Of a DNA stretch of 41,667 nucleotides, positions 15,080-23,903 are shown piece by piece (position 1 is the first letter of the stretch; the number at the start of each line of letters is the position of its first letter). A model generated the notes under the pieces. That model ran no database searches. It saw only the letters and a list, made by a program, of their open reading frames with translations, and was not told the origin of the DNA. The position numbers and the translations under genes are program-made. This stretch comes from DAMCAP01 sp964369265 (lineage in GTDB: Bacteria; Bacillota; Clostridia; Oscillospirales; Ruminococcaceae), in assembly GCA_964369265.1 (NCBI GenBank), contig CAYJEV010000004.1, positions 1 through 41,667 of the forward strand. Direction: 5' to 3'.

Positions 15080-17020
15080 TTATAGATATTTATCAAACCA
15101 ATCGCAGATTTCAATTAGTCTGTTTACACGATTGTGAGGCTTACCAGAACGAGAAAGTTCATGGTTTTCTCCGTGGAACAGAGCGATTTTAGAAGGTATA
15201 CCTTGTTGTCTTAAATGAGTGAACATCATAATAGGATCGCTCATCCAGCAACGGTAGTCTTCATCAGATTGAATGAAGATAGTTGGAGTTTTAGCGTTTT
15301 GAACATATTTTAATGGGGAATGGTGCCACATTTTTTCTGGCTTATCCCAAGGGCTAGCTCCAACTTGGCTTAGGTTATGATAGTAACCAATGTCAGTTGT
15401 TAAGCATTTAGATAGATAGTTTGAGATGGAACGCTGAGAAGCTGCTGCCTTAAATCTATCTGTGTTACCAATCATCCAGTTACACATAAAGCCACCATAG
15501 CTACCGCCACAAATACCTATTCTGTTCTCATCAAGCGCTGGGTATCTCTTAACAACCTCATCTGTAAACTCCATAAAGTCATTATAGTCAGTTTCGCCAA
15601 GCTTGCCAACTAAAGTTGAGAAAGCATCACCTCTACCAGAAGAGCCTCTAGGGTTTGTGTAGAATACAAAATAGCCTAAATGAGCCATACACTGCATCTC
15701 ATGATGGAAAAGCATACCAAAAGCTGCCTTAGGGCCGCCATGCATTGAAAGAATGCCAGGGTACTTCTTAGCAGGGTCGTAGTTTGCTGGCTTAATTACA
15801 AAGCCCTCAAGCTCATGGCCTTCCTTGCAAGTGAATACAAAGTATTCTGGCTTAATAACTTCGTGTGTGTTTACATACTCTTCGCTAAATGTACTAATTC
15901 TCTTCTCAGAGCCGTCTTTTAGGTTGATGGAGTATATTTCTTGAGGGTTAAAATCTCTAAAAGCAACACAATAAGCAGTGTCATTAGCGATGTCAAAGCA
16001 GTTAATAGCGCCAACAGTTTCGTTGATGTGAGTTAGCTCGCCCTTTTCATTAAGAACAGAAAGGAAGGAGTTGCCCCAAGAAGTGAATAGGCAATAGATT
16101 TTATCGCCAATAACCTTAATGCTGCTACCACCGCCATAAGCCATATCGCTACCAGCAGATGTGCCTAAAGCGCCATCTAGGAAAGCAAGCTCGGAGATGT
16201 TTCCAGCCTTGTCAACAGTGTATAAATGAGGATCTTGAGAGGAGTTGTTCTTTTTGTCAGAGCCTTCAAATAATACTTTATCGCAGAAATATTGAGCTTG
16301 AGAAATGGCATATAAATTAGCAGGAACAAGAGTTCTTGTGTATCCACTAGCTAAGTCATGCTCATATAACTCGGAGAATACTTGCATTTTGTCTGTGAAA
16401 GTAGGTCCCCAGAAAAGCACCTTAGATTTATCCTCAGATAAAGTATATCCAACAACATTAGTAAATTTATCGGAGATAGTCTTAACTTCTCCTGTTGATT
16501 TCTTGAAGATAGCAAGGTTAGTTCTTAGCTTGTTTCTGATGCCTTGTCCATTAGCCCAGTAAGGGATCTCATCAAAAATTAAGAAATCTTTGCCTTCTTT
16601 TGCTCTATCTTCTGCTGGCTTTGGCTCTTCTTTAGCTTTAGAAGTTGTTGTGATAAGGAAAGCGTCCTCGCAAAGCTTTTTAATAGAACCAACTTTAACT
16701 GGGATAGTGAAAGCTTCAGAAGCTTCTCCGCCCTCCATATCCATTTTAAAGTATTTTGTTTTGCCATCTTTGTTAGCCTTAGCGCTAGTGAAAAGGATGT
16801 TGTTGTCATCTAACCAAATAGCAGATTTTTCTCCGCCTTTTGCTGTAATTGGTCTTCCTTTGCCAGTTTCAACATCTAGGCAGTATAAACGAGAGCTATA
16901 ATCGTTATACTCTTCGTTAGCAGCAGAATGAGTAAACAGAAGCTTCTTTCCGTTAGGAGCGCAGTTTACTTCTGAAAGAAAGCTGTATTTATATAAATCT
17001 TTTATTGTAATCTTTTCCAT
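15080..17020 (-). CDS. S9-family peptidase (acylaminoacyl-peptidase/prolyl oligopeptidase type)
   Basis: A 646-residue serine peptidase. The N-terminal about 380 residues form a beta-propeller with repeated strand-turn units such as KKLLFTHSAANEEY and SRLYCLDVETGKG. The C-terminal alpha/beta-hydrolase domain has the nucleophile elbow GGSYGG (S507), an Asp region SDEDYRCW and the His in GENHELSRSG. These enzymes release acyl-amino acids or hydrolyse short peptides in the cytoplasm. No signal peptide is seen. It is the second gene of a tandem pair, 19 bp after its paralogue, so the two are an operon and arose by duplication. Substrate cannot be inferred. Confidence 0.92.
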   Translation of the reverse strand: MEKITIKDLYKYSFLSEVNCAPNGKKLLFTHSAANEEYNDYSSRLYCLDVETGKGRPITAKGGEKSAIWLDDNNILFTSAKANKDGKTKYFKMDMEGGEASEAFTIPVKVGSIKKLCEDAFLITTTSKAKEEPKPAEDRAKEGKDFLIFDEIPYWANGQGIRNKLRTNLAIFKKSTGEVKTISDKFTNVVGYTLSEDKSKVLFWGPTFTDKMQVFSELYEHDLASGYTRTLVPANLYAISQAQYFCDKVLFEGSDKKNNSSQDPHLYTVDKAGNISELAFLDGALGTSAGSDMAYGGGSSIKVIGDKIYCLFTSWGNSFLSVLNEKGELTHINETVGAINCFDIANDTAYCVAFRDFNPQEIYSINLKDGSEKRISTFSEEYVNTHEVIKPEYFVFTCKEGHELEGFVIKPANYDPAKKYPGILSMHGGPKAAFGMLFHHEMQCMAHLGYFVFYTNPRGSSGRGDAFSTLVGKLGETDYNDFMEFTDEVVKRYPALDENRIGICGGSYGGFMCNWMIGNTDRFKAAASQRSISNYLSKCLTTDIGYYHNLSQVGASPWDKPEKMWHHSPLKYVQNAKTPTIFIQSDEDYRCWMSDPIMMFTHLRQQGIPSKIALFHGENHELSRSGKPHNRVNRLIEICDWFDKYL

Positions 17021-17039
17021 AATTATCCCTACCTTTCTA

Positions 17040-19034
17040 TTATTTTAAGTAGCTATTCATCCAAGCAACTATCTCTTCCATTCTCTTGATACGGTTTTGT
17101 GGCTTGCCAGAACGAGATAGTTCATGATTTTCTCCCTTAATTAAGCATACTCTTGAAGTTACACCATGCATTTTAAGCGCAGTGAACATTTGAAGCACCT
17201 CAACCATCCAGCATCTATAATCTTCTTCGGAGTGTATAAATAAAGTTGGAGTTTTAACCTTATCAGCATATTTAAGAGGAGATTGCTCCCATTGTAGTTC
17301 TTGGTTAACAGTATGGGAAGCGCCAGTTTGGTCAGGTCCAAAGTAGTAACCGATGTCAGTTGTGCCTTCAAATGTTGACCAGTTAGCGATACATCTTTGA
17401 GAAACAGCGCATTTAAATCTGTCTGTGTGACCAATAATCCAGTTAGTCATAAAGCCACCATAGCTTCCGCCAGTTACACCAACTCTTGACTTATCAATAT
17501 CAGCATATTTTTCTAAAGCTGCGTCCGTGAAGTCCATTAAGTCGTTGTAGTCGATAGTGCCGTATTTTGCTCTAATGTCAGCAAATTCATTGCCTCTACC
17601 ATCTCCGCCTCTTGGGTTACAGTAGATAACAAAATAGCCCTCATTAGCCCAAAGCTGCATTTCATGATGGAAAATATCAGAGAATACAGTTCTAGGGCCT
17701 CCGTGGATATGAAGGATAGCAGGATAGCTATTTCCCTTAACATAGTTCGCTGGCTTCATAACATAGCCATAGATCTCCATGCTATCACGATTAACACAAG
17801 TTAGTGCCTCTGGTAGGGTAACAGTGTAGTCTTTAGAAACAAACTCATTAAAGCTAGTTAGTTTCTTTTCTCTGTTATCTTCGATTGTGTAAATCTCGCC
17901 AAGTGTGTTAACTTCTTGGCCAACCATCATAATTTTATTCTCGTTAACATCAAAGCAGTCAACAGAGCCTATTTTAGTTAGTGTTTTAATTTCGCCAGTC
18001 TTTAGGCAAAGGGAGTTTAGGTATCCGTTGTTAATTTTAGTTGTTAGGTAGTATAGAGTATCTCCAACAATCTTAGAAACCTTACCACCGCCATATCTAA
18101 CATCTGAGTTAGTGGAGTTATTACCAATACCAAGATGGTCATGCTTTGCAACAAGAGTTTTTTCTCCTGTGTTTAAATCGATGATATAAACATCGCCAAG
18201 CTCGCCCATACCAAAGCTCTTATTATCTGTTCCAACAATAACAGCCTTGTCCTCAGTGTACATTTCAATGTTTTTTACACCATAAGTTTTTGGCTCGATT
18301 AGGCATTTTGTAGTTTTAGTTTCAATGTCATATACATATAAGCCAGAGTAAAGCGGCTTAATATCATCATATTCGCTTCCAAGAATTAAAACTTTTTTCT
18401 CGCTAGCTGAAAACGCCATAGTATTAAACATAGGGGCAGTTATAGCTTCTGTTGTTTTGGAAGTATTATCATAAATATAAAGGCGATTTCTTTTTCTGTT
18501 GATTATGCCTTGAGCATTTCCCCAGAAAGGAACTTCTTCAAAAATTGTATAACCGCTTTCGTTATATTTTTTTAATACATCATGTTGCTCAGCAGTTGAA
18601 AGCCCTTCAAGGTTTGGGCGGTTATTATCATAAATAGCGCTAACAAGGTATTTGTTGTTGCCAACACTAGTTAGCTTTCCAGCAAGCAAAGGAAGCTCGC
18701 CAACAGCTTGAGCCTCGCCGCCATGAATGTTTATTTCATAATAAACAGTTAGCTCTTCGCCTTTTTTTAGTTTCTCTTTTGTTCTTGGGCAACGAGCTGA
18801 AGGGAAGACAATATTTTCATTATCTATCCAAGTAAATCCTTTAACAGAACCGATATTGGTTAGCTGTTTAGTTTTTCCGCTTTCGTTGCAGATAACATGA
18901 ATACAACCGATATATGTATTTTCTTTTACATCAGCAGTATGCACAACAAAAGCAGTGTGTTTGCCGTCTGGTGAAATAGCAACTTCACTAAGGAACTTGT
19001 ATTCCAGCAAGGTTTCAATGTTAATTCTTTTCAT
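17040..19034 (-). CDS. S9-family peptidase, first gene of a tandem pair
   Basis: A 664-residue paralogue of the gene at 15080. N-terminal beta-propeller (about residues 1-400), then the hydrolase domain with GGSYGG (S524), SEEDYRCW and GENHELSRSG holding the Asp and His. The two proteins share the same start (I-L-Y-KFLSEV) and the same active-site blocks, but differ substantially in the propeller, so they may handle different peptides. It is transcribed first, from the TTGACT/TATACT promoter at 19096-19124. Confidence 0.92.
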   Translation of the reverse strand: MKRINIETLLEYKFLSEVAISPDGKHTAFVVHTADVKENTYIGCIHVICNESGKTKQLTNIGSVKGFTWIDNENIVFPSARCPRTKEKLKKGEELTVYYEINIHGGEAQAVGELPLLAGKLTSVGNNKYLVSAIYDNNRPNLEGLSTAEQHDVLKKYNESGYTIFEEVPFWGNAQGIINRKRNRLYIYDNTSKTTEAITAPMFNTMAFSASEKKVLILGSEYDDIKPLYSGLYVYDIETKTTKCLIEPKTYGVKNIEMYTEDKAVIVGTDNKSFGMGELGDVYIIDLNTGEKTLVAKHDHLGIGNNSTNSDVRYGGGKVSKIVGDTLYYLTTKINNGYLNSLCLKTGEIKTLTKIGSVDCFDVNENKIMMVGQEVNTLGEIYTIEDNREKKLTSFNEFVSKDYTVTLPEALTCVNRDSMEIYGYVMKPANYVKGNSYPAILHIHGGPRTVFSDIFHHEMQLWANEGYFVIYCNPRGGDGRGNEFADIRAKYGTIDYNDLMDFTDAALEKYADIDKSRVGVTGGSYGGFMTNWIIGHTDRFKCAVSQRCIANWSTFEGTTDIGYYFGPDQTGASHTVNQELQWEQSPLKYADKVKTPTLFIHSEEDYRCWMVEVLQMFTALKMHGVTSRVCLIKGENHELSRSGKPQNRIKRMEEIVAWMNSYLK

Positions 19035-19095
19035 AGCTACTTACTCCATCTTTCTTAAATTTTTTGCTAAAGAATATGTTAATTTCTCACTATAC

Positions 19096-19124
19096 AGTAT
19101 AATTTAAACAGCTTAAATAGTCAA
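19096..19124 (-). promoter_or_regulatory. Promoter of the S9 peptidase operon
   Basis: On the minus strand TTGACT (19119-19124) and TATACT (19096-19101) are 17 nt apart, about 60 bp before the first peptidase start. A good vegetative match. Confidence 0.65.
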
Positions 19125-19229
19125 TTGATTTTAGCATATTAAAATAAAATAAGGGTTTTACACAAAGAGATAAAAAAATTGTTTACATATTCACCAAAAA
19201 ATGATATTATATCGCCCACAACAAACAAA

Positions 19230-19267
19230 AAAAGGCTAACCAAGCATAGAAGCAAGGCTAGCCTTTT
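19230..19267 (-). terminator. Terminator separated from its gene by an inserted element
   Basis: AAAAGGCTA (19230-19238) and TAGCCTTTT (19259-19267) form a perfect 9-bp stem. Read on the minus strand it is followed by a run of T, so it ends the SGNH/lipoprotein/membrane operon. The last stop codon of that operon is at 19551, 284 bp away, and the 275-bp repeat element fills nearly the whole interval. Confidence 0.75.
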
Positions 19268-19270
19268 GGT

Positions 19271-19545
19271 TAGGGTGCCCGATATAATCCGAATCAGTTT
19301 ATAAAGCAGATACTAGGCTCTATAAGTGCGTTAAAGCCTTTTGTAATGCGACAGCATTACTGCAAGCCTTTGCCTTCTTATAAAACCTACTATCTACTTT
19401 ATAAATCTTCGACCCAGAATAATCAGATTTTGCTTTTAAACAAGGCAGACGAAGATAGAATACTTGCGTATTCTGATGAGGATAACGCAGTTAAAAAGTG
19501 AAATATGTTTATTATGGGCTGGTTCAGATTATATCGGTCACCCTA
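19271..19545. repeat. 275-bp non-coding inverted-repeat element flanked by TA (MITE-like)
   Basis: The termini TAGGGTGCCCGATATAATCC and, inverted, TAGGGTGACCGATATAATCT match over about 27 bp with four differences. Both ends carry TA, as expected from TA target duplication in IS630/mariner-type transposition. The interior has no ORF but is full of palindromes: 19298-19317 with 19386-19405 (18 of 20 pair), GTAATGC/GCATTAC (19343-19360) and AGAATAC/GTATTCT (19457-19474). It begins 3 bp beyond a terminator and ends 5 bp after a stop codon. A collapsed relative lies at 6684-6728. No transposase is in the window. Confidence 0.7.
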
Positions 19546-19550
19546 TGCAT

Positions 19551-19898
19551 TTAGTAGAGCATGTTAATTATTAGCAATGTAGTCAGTATAATGCTAAAAA
19601 GCCCGCACATAACTAAAAAGAACAATCTTTTGGTTGTATTCTTAATCCCAAGAGATACACCACCAATCAATAAACAGCTCACAACAAGAGCAAACAGAAT
19701 AATTGAAATTCTAATATTAACATAACTCCAATTAAAATATCTAAGCAAGAAGATAGTTAGGCTATCAGAAATTATGTAAAATGCTGGCACTAATGCTAGT
19801 GGCAAAACGCCTATAGCATAACCGCTCATACCAGATCTAAGCATAAAATACGCCATAACCACCACAACAGCAATAATTGCTCCGCATTCAAAAATCAT
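19551..19898 (-). CDS. Small integral membrane protein
   Basis: I do not recognise the family. 115 residues with four hydrophobic segments (about 4-20, 28-50, 63-82 and 92-113), and few charged residues. It is the last gene of a three-gene minus-strand unit with the SGNH hydrolase and the DUF4358 lipoprotein, 12 bp after the lipoprotein gene. In related three-gene sets such a protein may serve a cell-surface modification unit, but that is inferred only from its neighbours. Ribosome binding site: GGAGG a few bases upstream of the ATG. Confidence 0.7.
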   Translation of the reverse strand: MIFECGAIIAVVVVMAYFMLRSGMSGYAIGVLPLALVPAFYIISDSLTIFLLRYFNWSYVNIRISIILFALVVSCLLIGGVSLGIKNTTKRLFFLVMCGLFSIILTTLLIINMLY

Positions 19899-19910
19899 CT
19901 AGTAACCTCC

Positions 19911-20372
19911 TTATTCTTCGGTAGTATTGCTTTCGATAATAGCGCTAACCTCATCATTATAACCAGTAATAGCAAGAATAACAGAATTGCCCTTAACTTC
20001 AATTATAGCGTTCTCGGCTCTTTCTGCTTCTGCTGGGATGTAGTCTTTATACTCATCAATTAAAACTTGCTTTCTTTCTTCAAGAACAGTCTTCAACGCT
20101 TCAACATCAGAAGCATTCTCAGCAGTAACAACCATAACTTCAGAAGATGTTGCCCTTGTGCCAGAAGCGTATAGCAAGTAAGTGTGGGCAATGCCGCTAA
20201 AGTCATAGAAGGTAGTTGCAACTGTTTCTGGTATTTCAACAAGCTCATCATCAAGTGATAAAGCCTTAACCTCATTCATAAAGCCCTCAGCATTAAAGCT
20301 TACAGTTGTTTCAGAACCGCAACCAGCAAAGATAAACAGGGAAGCGAGCATAATAGCAATAATTTTTTTCAT
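19911..20372 (-). CDS. DUF4358-type lipoprotein
   Basis: A 153-residue lipoprotein. The signal ends in the lipobox FAGC (Cys-18), so the mature protein is lipid-anchored outside the membrane. The rest matches my memory of DUF4358: a central segment with an aromatic-hydrophobic strand, then EVMVVTAENASDVEALKTVLEER, a pattern of Ala/Val-rich helix and the YKDYIPAEAERAENAIIEVKGN ending. It sits 25 bp after the SGNH hydrolase gene in the same operon. DUF4358 proteins have no known function, and the pairing with hydrolases and membrane proteins is common in Clostridia. Confidence 0.8.
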   Translation of the reverse strand: MKKIIAIMLASLFIFAGCGSETTVSFNAEGFMNEVKALSLDDELVEIPETVATTFYDFSGIAHTYLLYASGTRATSSEVMVVTAENASDVEALKTVLEERKQVLIDEYKDYIPAEAERAENAIIEVKGNSVILAITGYNDEVSAIIESNTTEE

Positions 20373-20397
20373 TTTAATAATTCCTTTTCATTTTAAT

Positions 20398-21300
20398 TTA
20401 TTGTAGTTTAACAGTATGGGTTTTTAGATAATCAAACCATCTTGTGTACACCTTGCTGTTGAAGTGAAGTCCATCAGGCGTGTCTTCTTCACTAAGTTGC
20501 CCATCCTCATTCACAAGCCCAGTATAAAGATCAAGGTAATAGATGCCATGTTTTTTAGCTAGATTTTTTAGAACTTCGTTAAACTCCATTATCTTAGCAT
20601 TGTTCATATTTCCAGTTGGGCCACCGCCATAAACGGCATCGTTAATTGGTGTTAGCGACTGAAGATATATAGTGCTATTTGGAGATTTCAGTTTGATTTC
20701 AGCTAGCATTGAATCGAAGTTTTCTTCCATCCAATCATCTGGCATTTGAGTTAAGCTGTTTGCTCCAATCATAACATAAATCTTAGCTGGTTTAAATGCT
20801 TCAATATAGCTCATAGCTGTGTATGAAACATCATCAACAGTAATAACATCTTTAGTATGAATAGATTGCGGATTAAGCCCTGTAGCAGCCAGCACAGTTG
20901 TGTTGCTCATAACATCATAAAGCTGAATGCCTGTGGTTAGTGAATCTCCTATAAATACAGCATCATCAAAATAACTGCTCGCAACTCTTCCGCTTTCAGG
21001 AACAACTTCTCCAGCTGCCACAACAGCACCAGCATTAGGGTCAGCCTCGCCAGTTGGAGATGGCGGTGTGAAATTAAGCGGAGGTGTATTTTCTGGAGTT
21101 GGAGCTTTTGCAACTGCTGCAAAGCTCTCTTGTAGTGGCATTGGTATAGGCTCGCTTATAAGATCTTCCTCAACCTCAATAAGCTCCCAAGCAAAAGCCC
21201 CGATAGCAGATATAAGCAGCGAAAAAGCCACCAAAGCCGCCACAAAAGGCGCTTTAGATTTGCGTTTATGTCCTCTATTTATTTTAATATTTCTAGCTAT
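20398..21300 (-). CDS. Membrane-anchored SGNH/GDSL hydrolase, probable ATA start
   Basis: An SGNH-fold esterase/lipase-type protein acting outside the membrane. The nucleophile block is FIGDSLTTG (GDSL), the Asn block VMIGANSL, and the C-terminal Asp-His block PDGLHFNSKVY, so all four family blocks are present. A proline-rich linker follows the membrane segment. The first GTG (21243) has no ribosome binding site and would begin in the membrane segment. An in-frame ATA at 21300 has AAAGGAG at 8-nt spacing and gives the expected basic N-terminus (ARNIKINRGHKRKSK) before the membrane anchor. I therefore take ATA as the start: 300 residues. The shorter product would have 281. Confidence 0.8.
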   Translation of the reverse strand: MARNIKINRGHKRKSKAPFVAALVAFSLLISAIGAFAWELIEVEEDLISEPIPMPLQESFAAVAKAPTPENTPPLNFTPPSPTGEADPNAGAVVAAGEVVPESGRVASSYFDDAVFIGDSLTTGIQLYDVMSNTTVLAATGLNPQSIHTKDVITVDDVSYTAMSYIEAFKPAKIYVMIGANSLTQMPDDWMEENFDSMLAEIKLKSPNSTIYLQSLTPINDAVYGGGPTGNMNNAKIMEFNEVLKNLAKKHGIYYLDLYTGLVNEDGQLSEEDTPDGLHFNSKVYTRWFDYLKTHTVKLQ

Positions 21301-21540
21301 GGTAATTTCTCCTTTATCAGTTTATATTATTTGTTTTGAGCTGCCAAAACAATAGTTATCAAAATTTCCTATATAGTATACACTATTTTCTGCGCTTTGA
21401 ATAGAACAAAATACAAAAAAATTGCAAATTTTCTTTGCTAGTAAAAAATAATCTAATCTATTTGCATTAAAATAATAATAAAAATATCGCTTTTTATTAT
21501 CTTTAAAATATAATTTATTATTTACCTTTTAGAAGATATA
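21301..21540. other. A/T-rich region before the hydrolase operon
   Basis: No gene. On the minus strand a weak promoter candidate, TTCAAA (21396-21401) and TATACT (21375-21380) with only 15-nt spacing, could drive the hydrolase operon. The rest is A/T-rich sequence leading into the repeat at 21541. Confidence 0.4.
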
Positions 21541-21713
21541 TGATATAATAATCACTATGCGATTACTATATCCCTCACAGGGGTGATTTAGATGTCCGTT
21601 TTGCTCGTCACAAGTGACAACCACAAAACATGGACAATTATATCAAAATTCTTTGTAGAATTATTGATATAATAATCACTATGCGATTACTATATCCCTC
21701 ACAGGGGTGATTA
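21541..21713. repeat. Palindrome-headed repeat with the CCTCxCAGGGG core, one full and one partial copy
   Basis: The first copy (21541-21645) begins TGATATAAT and ends ATTATATCA. It consists of a palindromic head, the core CCCTCACAGGGGTGATTT and a stem TGTCC.TTTTG/CAAAA.GGACA holding GTCAC/GTGAC. A 48-bp exact direct repeat of the head and core follows at 21666-21713, 125 bp further on, after a small AATTC/GAATT hairpin. A related copy lies at 32342-32471. It is non-coding. Confidence 0.75.
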
Positions 21714-21726
21714 TCTTAAGTTAATA

Positions 21727-21835
21727 GGTAAAAGTTAAAAGTGAATAGTGGGAGTGTCGCTTTGAGGTATTTTAGATGACTTCAAATCCGCTTTTCATGT
21801 TCATCATTCTTCGCTTTTCATCACATTATAAATTT
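21727..21835. repeat. Degenerate copy of the 156-bp GTGAA-type repeat
   Basis: The run of GTAAAAGTTAAAAGTGAATAG, then GTGTCGCTTTG, TTTTA, GACTT and CGCTTttcat, follows the order of the well-preserved copies at 34706 and 41512. It is diverged and shortened, so this is a relic. No gene lies between it and ligA (ATG at 21885, AGGAGGG upstream). Confidence 0.45.
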
Positions 21836-21884
21836 AGTAAATGAAGTATAAACTTAAATATAAATTAAAATCAAGGAGGGCTTT

Positions 21885-23864
21885 ATGGATAAAGAGCTTG
21901 CACTCAAAAAAATAAAAGTCTTATCTGCAACTTTAAGAGAGCATAACTATAACTACTATATGCTCGATAATCCAACAATCGAGGATTATGAATACGACAC
22001 ATTAATGAGAGAGTTAAGAAAGCTTGAAGAAGAAAATCCTGAGTACGCTTTTGAAGATAGCCCAAGCAAAACTGTTGGTGGCGCTATTAACAATTCATTT
22101 GCCGAAGTAACTCATGTTATACAGATGGGATCTCTGCAAGACGTTTTCTCTTATGAGGAAATAGATGATTTTGTTAATAAGGTTTGCGAGAAGGTCGAAA
22201 ATGCAGAGTTTGTTGTAGAGCCGAAAATAGACGGTCTTTCTGTGTCGCTAGAATATATTGATGGTGTTTTTGTTCGAGGGGCAACTAGGGGAGATGGATT
22301 TGTTGGCGAGGATGTAACAGAAAATCTTAGAACAATTGATAGCATCCCTAAGAAAATAGAAAATGCACCTCATTCTTTAGTAGTTAGAGGGGAAGTGTAT
22401 ATGCCAACCTCATCATTCATAGCTGTTAATGAAAATCAAGAACTTTTAGGCGAAAACCCATTTAAAAACCCAAGAAATGCCGCTGCTGGATCGCTAAGGC
22501 AAAAAAATCCAAGCATAACTAAAACCAGAGGTCTTGACATTTTTGTGTTTAACATTCAAGCAATTGAAGGAGAGAACATAACTGGTCATAAGCAGTCTTT
22601 AGATTTACTAAAAGACTATGGCTTTAAGGTGTCACCAAGCTATACTGTGTATACTAATGCAGAAGATATAAAGGCAGAGATTTCTCGCATTGGCGATATG
22701 AGAGGAAAATATCCTTTTGAGATTGATGGCGCTGTGGTTAAAGTCGATAATCTAAGAGATAGAGAGATGCTAGGAAGCACTTCTAAAACTCCAAGATGGG
22801 CTGTAGCTTTTAAATACCCTCCTGAGGAAAAAGAAACAGTGCTACTAGACATTGAAATTAATGTTGGGCGCACTGGAGCATTAACACCAACTGCTGTCTT
22901 TCAGCCAGTGTTGCTTGCTGGAACAACAGTATCAAGGGCTGTTCTCCATAACCAAGATTTTATCGATGAAAAAGAGATAGCTATTGGCGATACAATAGTT
23001 GTTAGAAAGGCTGGGGAGATAATTCCAGAAGTTGTTTCTGCAAAGCATGATAGTAGCAGAGAAGTGTATAAAATACCATCTGAATGCCCTATTTGTGGCC
23101 ATACAGTTGTTAGAAAAGAAGGCGACTCTGCAATTAAATGTGTAAATAAAAGTTGCCCCGCGACTGCTGTTAGAAACTTAATTCACTTTGCTAGCCGAGA
23201 TGCAATGGATATTTCAGGCTTAGGAGTTGCAGTTGTTGAGGCTTTGTTTGATAATGACATTGCAAAAACAGCTGATAAATTATATTCTCTCGAACTAGAC
23301 ACAGTTTCATCTCTTGAAAGAATGGGCAAAAGATCTGCCAATAACTTATTAAAAGCCATTGAAAAATCAAAGTCCAACGGTTTAGAACGGCTTGTATTTG
23401 CTCTTGGAATTGATGGAATTGGAAAGACAGGATCTGCAATTTTAGCCGAACATTTTGGAAGCCTAGAAGGAATAATGGGAGCTAAAGCGGAGGAAATAAC
23501 CGAACTTGAAGGATTTGGAGAGGTTATGGCTGTTAGTGTGGTTGATTTCTTTAGCGACGAAGGAAATAAAGAGCTTGTTGCAAACTTAATAGCTGCTGGT
23601 GTTAACACAGTTGCTGAGAAAAAATCAGGCACAACAGAACTGCTTTTAGGAAATACATTTGTTATCACTGGCACACTGCCTACATTATCACGAAATGAAG
23701 CGACAGAGCTTATAAAACAAAATGGTGGTAAAGTTTCAGGCTCTGTGTCATCAAAAACAAATTATTTACTGGCTGGCGAAGAAGCTGGCTCAAAGCTTGA
23801 TAAAGCGAATAAGCTTGGTGTTAGAGTTATATCTGAACAAGAGCTTTTAGATATGTTAAAGTAA
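21885..23864 (+). CDS. ligA: NAD+-dependent DNA ligase LigA
   Basis: A 659-residue DNA ligase that seals nicks in replication and repair using NAD+. The Ia domain (about residues 1-70) has YNYYMLDNPTIEDYEYDTLM. The adenylation domain carries the active-site Lys K114 in EPKIDGLSV, with RGDGFVGEDVT and RNAAAGSLRQ. The zinc finger has four Cys (CPIC and CVNKSC), then helix-hairpin-helix repeats, and a C-terminal BRCT domain (about 585-659). Length and motif order are standard. AGGAGGG precedes the ATG at 7 nt. It heads a run with gatC, gatA, gatB and an M42 peptidase, a common clostridial arrangement. Confidence 0.97.
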   Translation: MDKELALKKIKVLSATLREHNYNYYMLDNPTIEDYEYDTLMRELRKLEEENPEYAFEDSPSKTVGGAINNSFAEVTHVIQMGSLQDVFSYEEIDDFVNKVCEKVENAEFVVEPKIDGLSVSLEYIDGVFVRGATRGDGFVGEDVTENLRTIDSIPKKIENAPHSLVVRGEVYMPTSSFIAVNENQELLGENPFKNPRNAAAGSLRQKNPSITKTRGLDIFVFNIQAIEGENITGHKQSLDLLKDYGFKVSPSYTVYTNAEDIKAEISRIGDMRGKYPFEIDGAVVKVDNLRDREMLGSTSKTPRWAVAFKYPPEEKETVLLDIEINVGRTGALTPTAVFQPVLLAGTTVSRAVLHNQDFIDEKEIAIGDTIVVRKAGEIIPEVVSAKHDSSREVYKIPSECPICGHTVVRKEGDSAIKCVNKSCPATAVRNLIHFASRDAMDISGLGVAVVEALFDNDIAKTADKLYSLELDTVSSLERMGKRSANNLLKAIEKSKSNGLERLVFALGIDGIGKTGSAILAEHFGSLEGIMGAKAEEITELEGFGEVMAVSVVDFFSDEGNKELVANLIAAGVNTVAEKKSGTTELLLGNTFVITGTLPTLSRNEATELIKQNGGKVSGSVSSKTNYLLAGEEAGSKLDKANKLGVRVISEQELLDMLK

Positions 23865-23903
23865 AATAAAAGATATAGAAAAAACAGAAAAGGAAAGAGA
23901 AAA

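Noticed and set aside
19271..19545. The structured element as a regulatory RNA gene of the operon.
   Set aside because: The TA-flanked inverted ends and the collapsed relative at 6684 are better explained by a mobile element; no promoter is seen in it.
23183..23674. 163-codon minus-strand frame opposite ligA.
   Set aside because: Complement of the conserved BRCT and helix-hairpin-helix coding region, rich in Ser/Thr as usual for such shadows.
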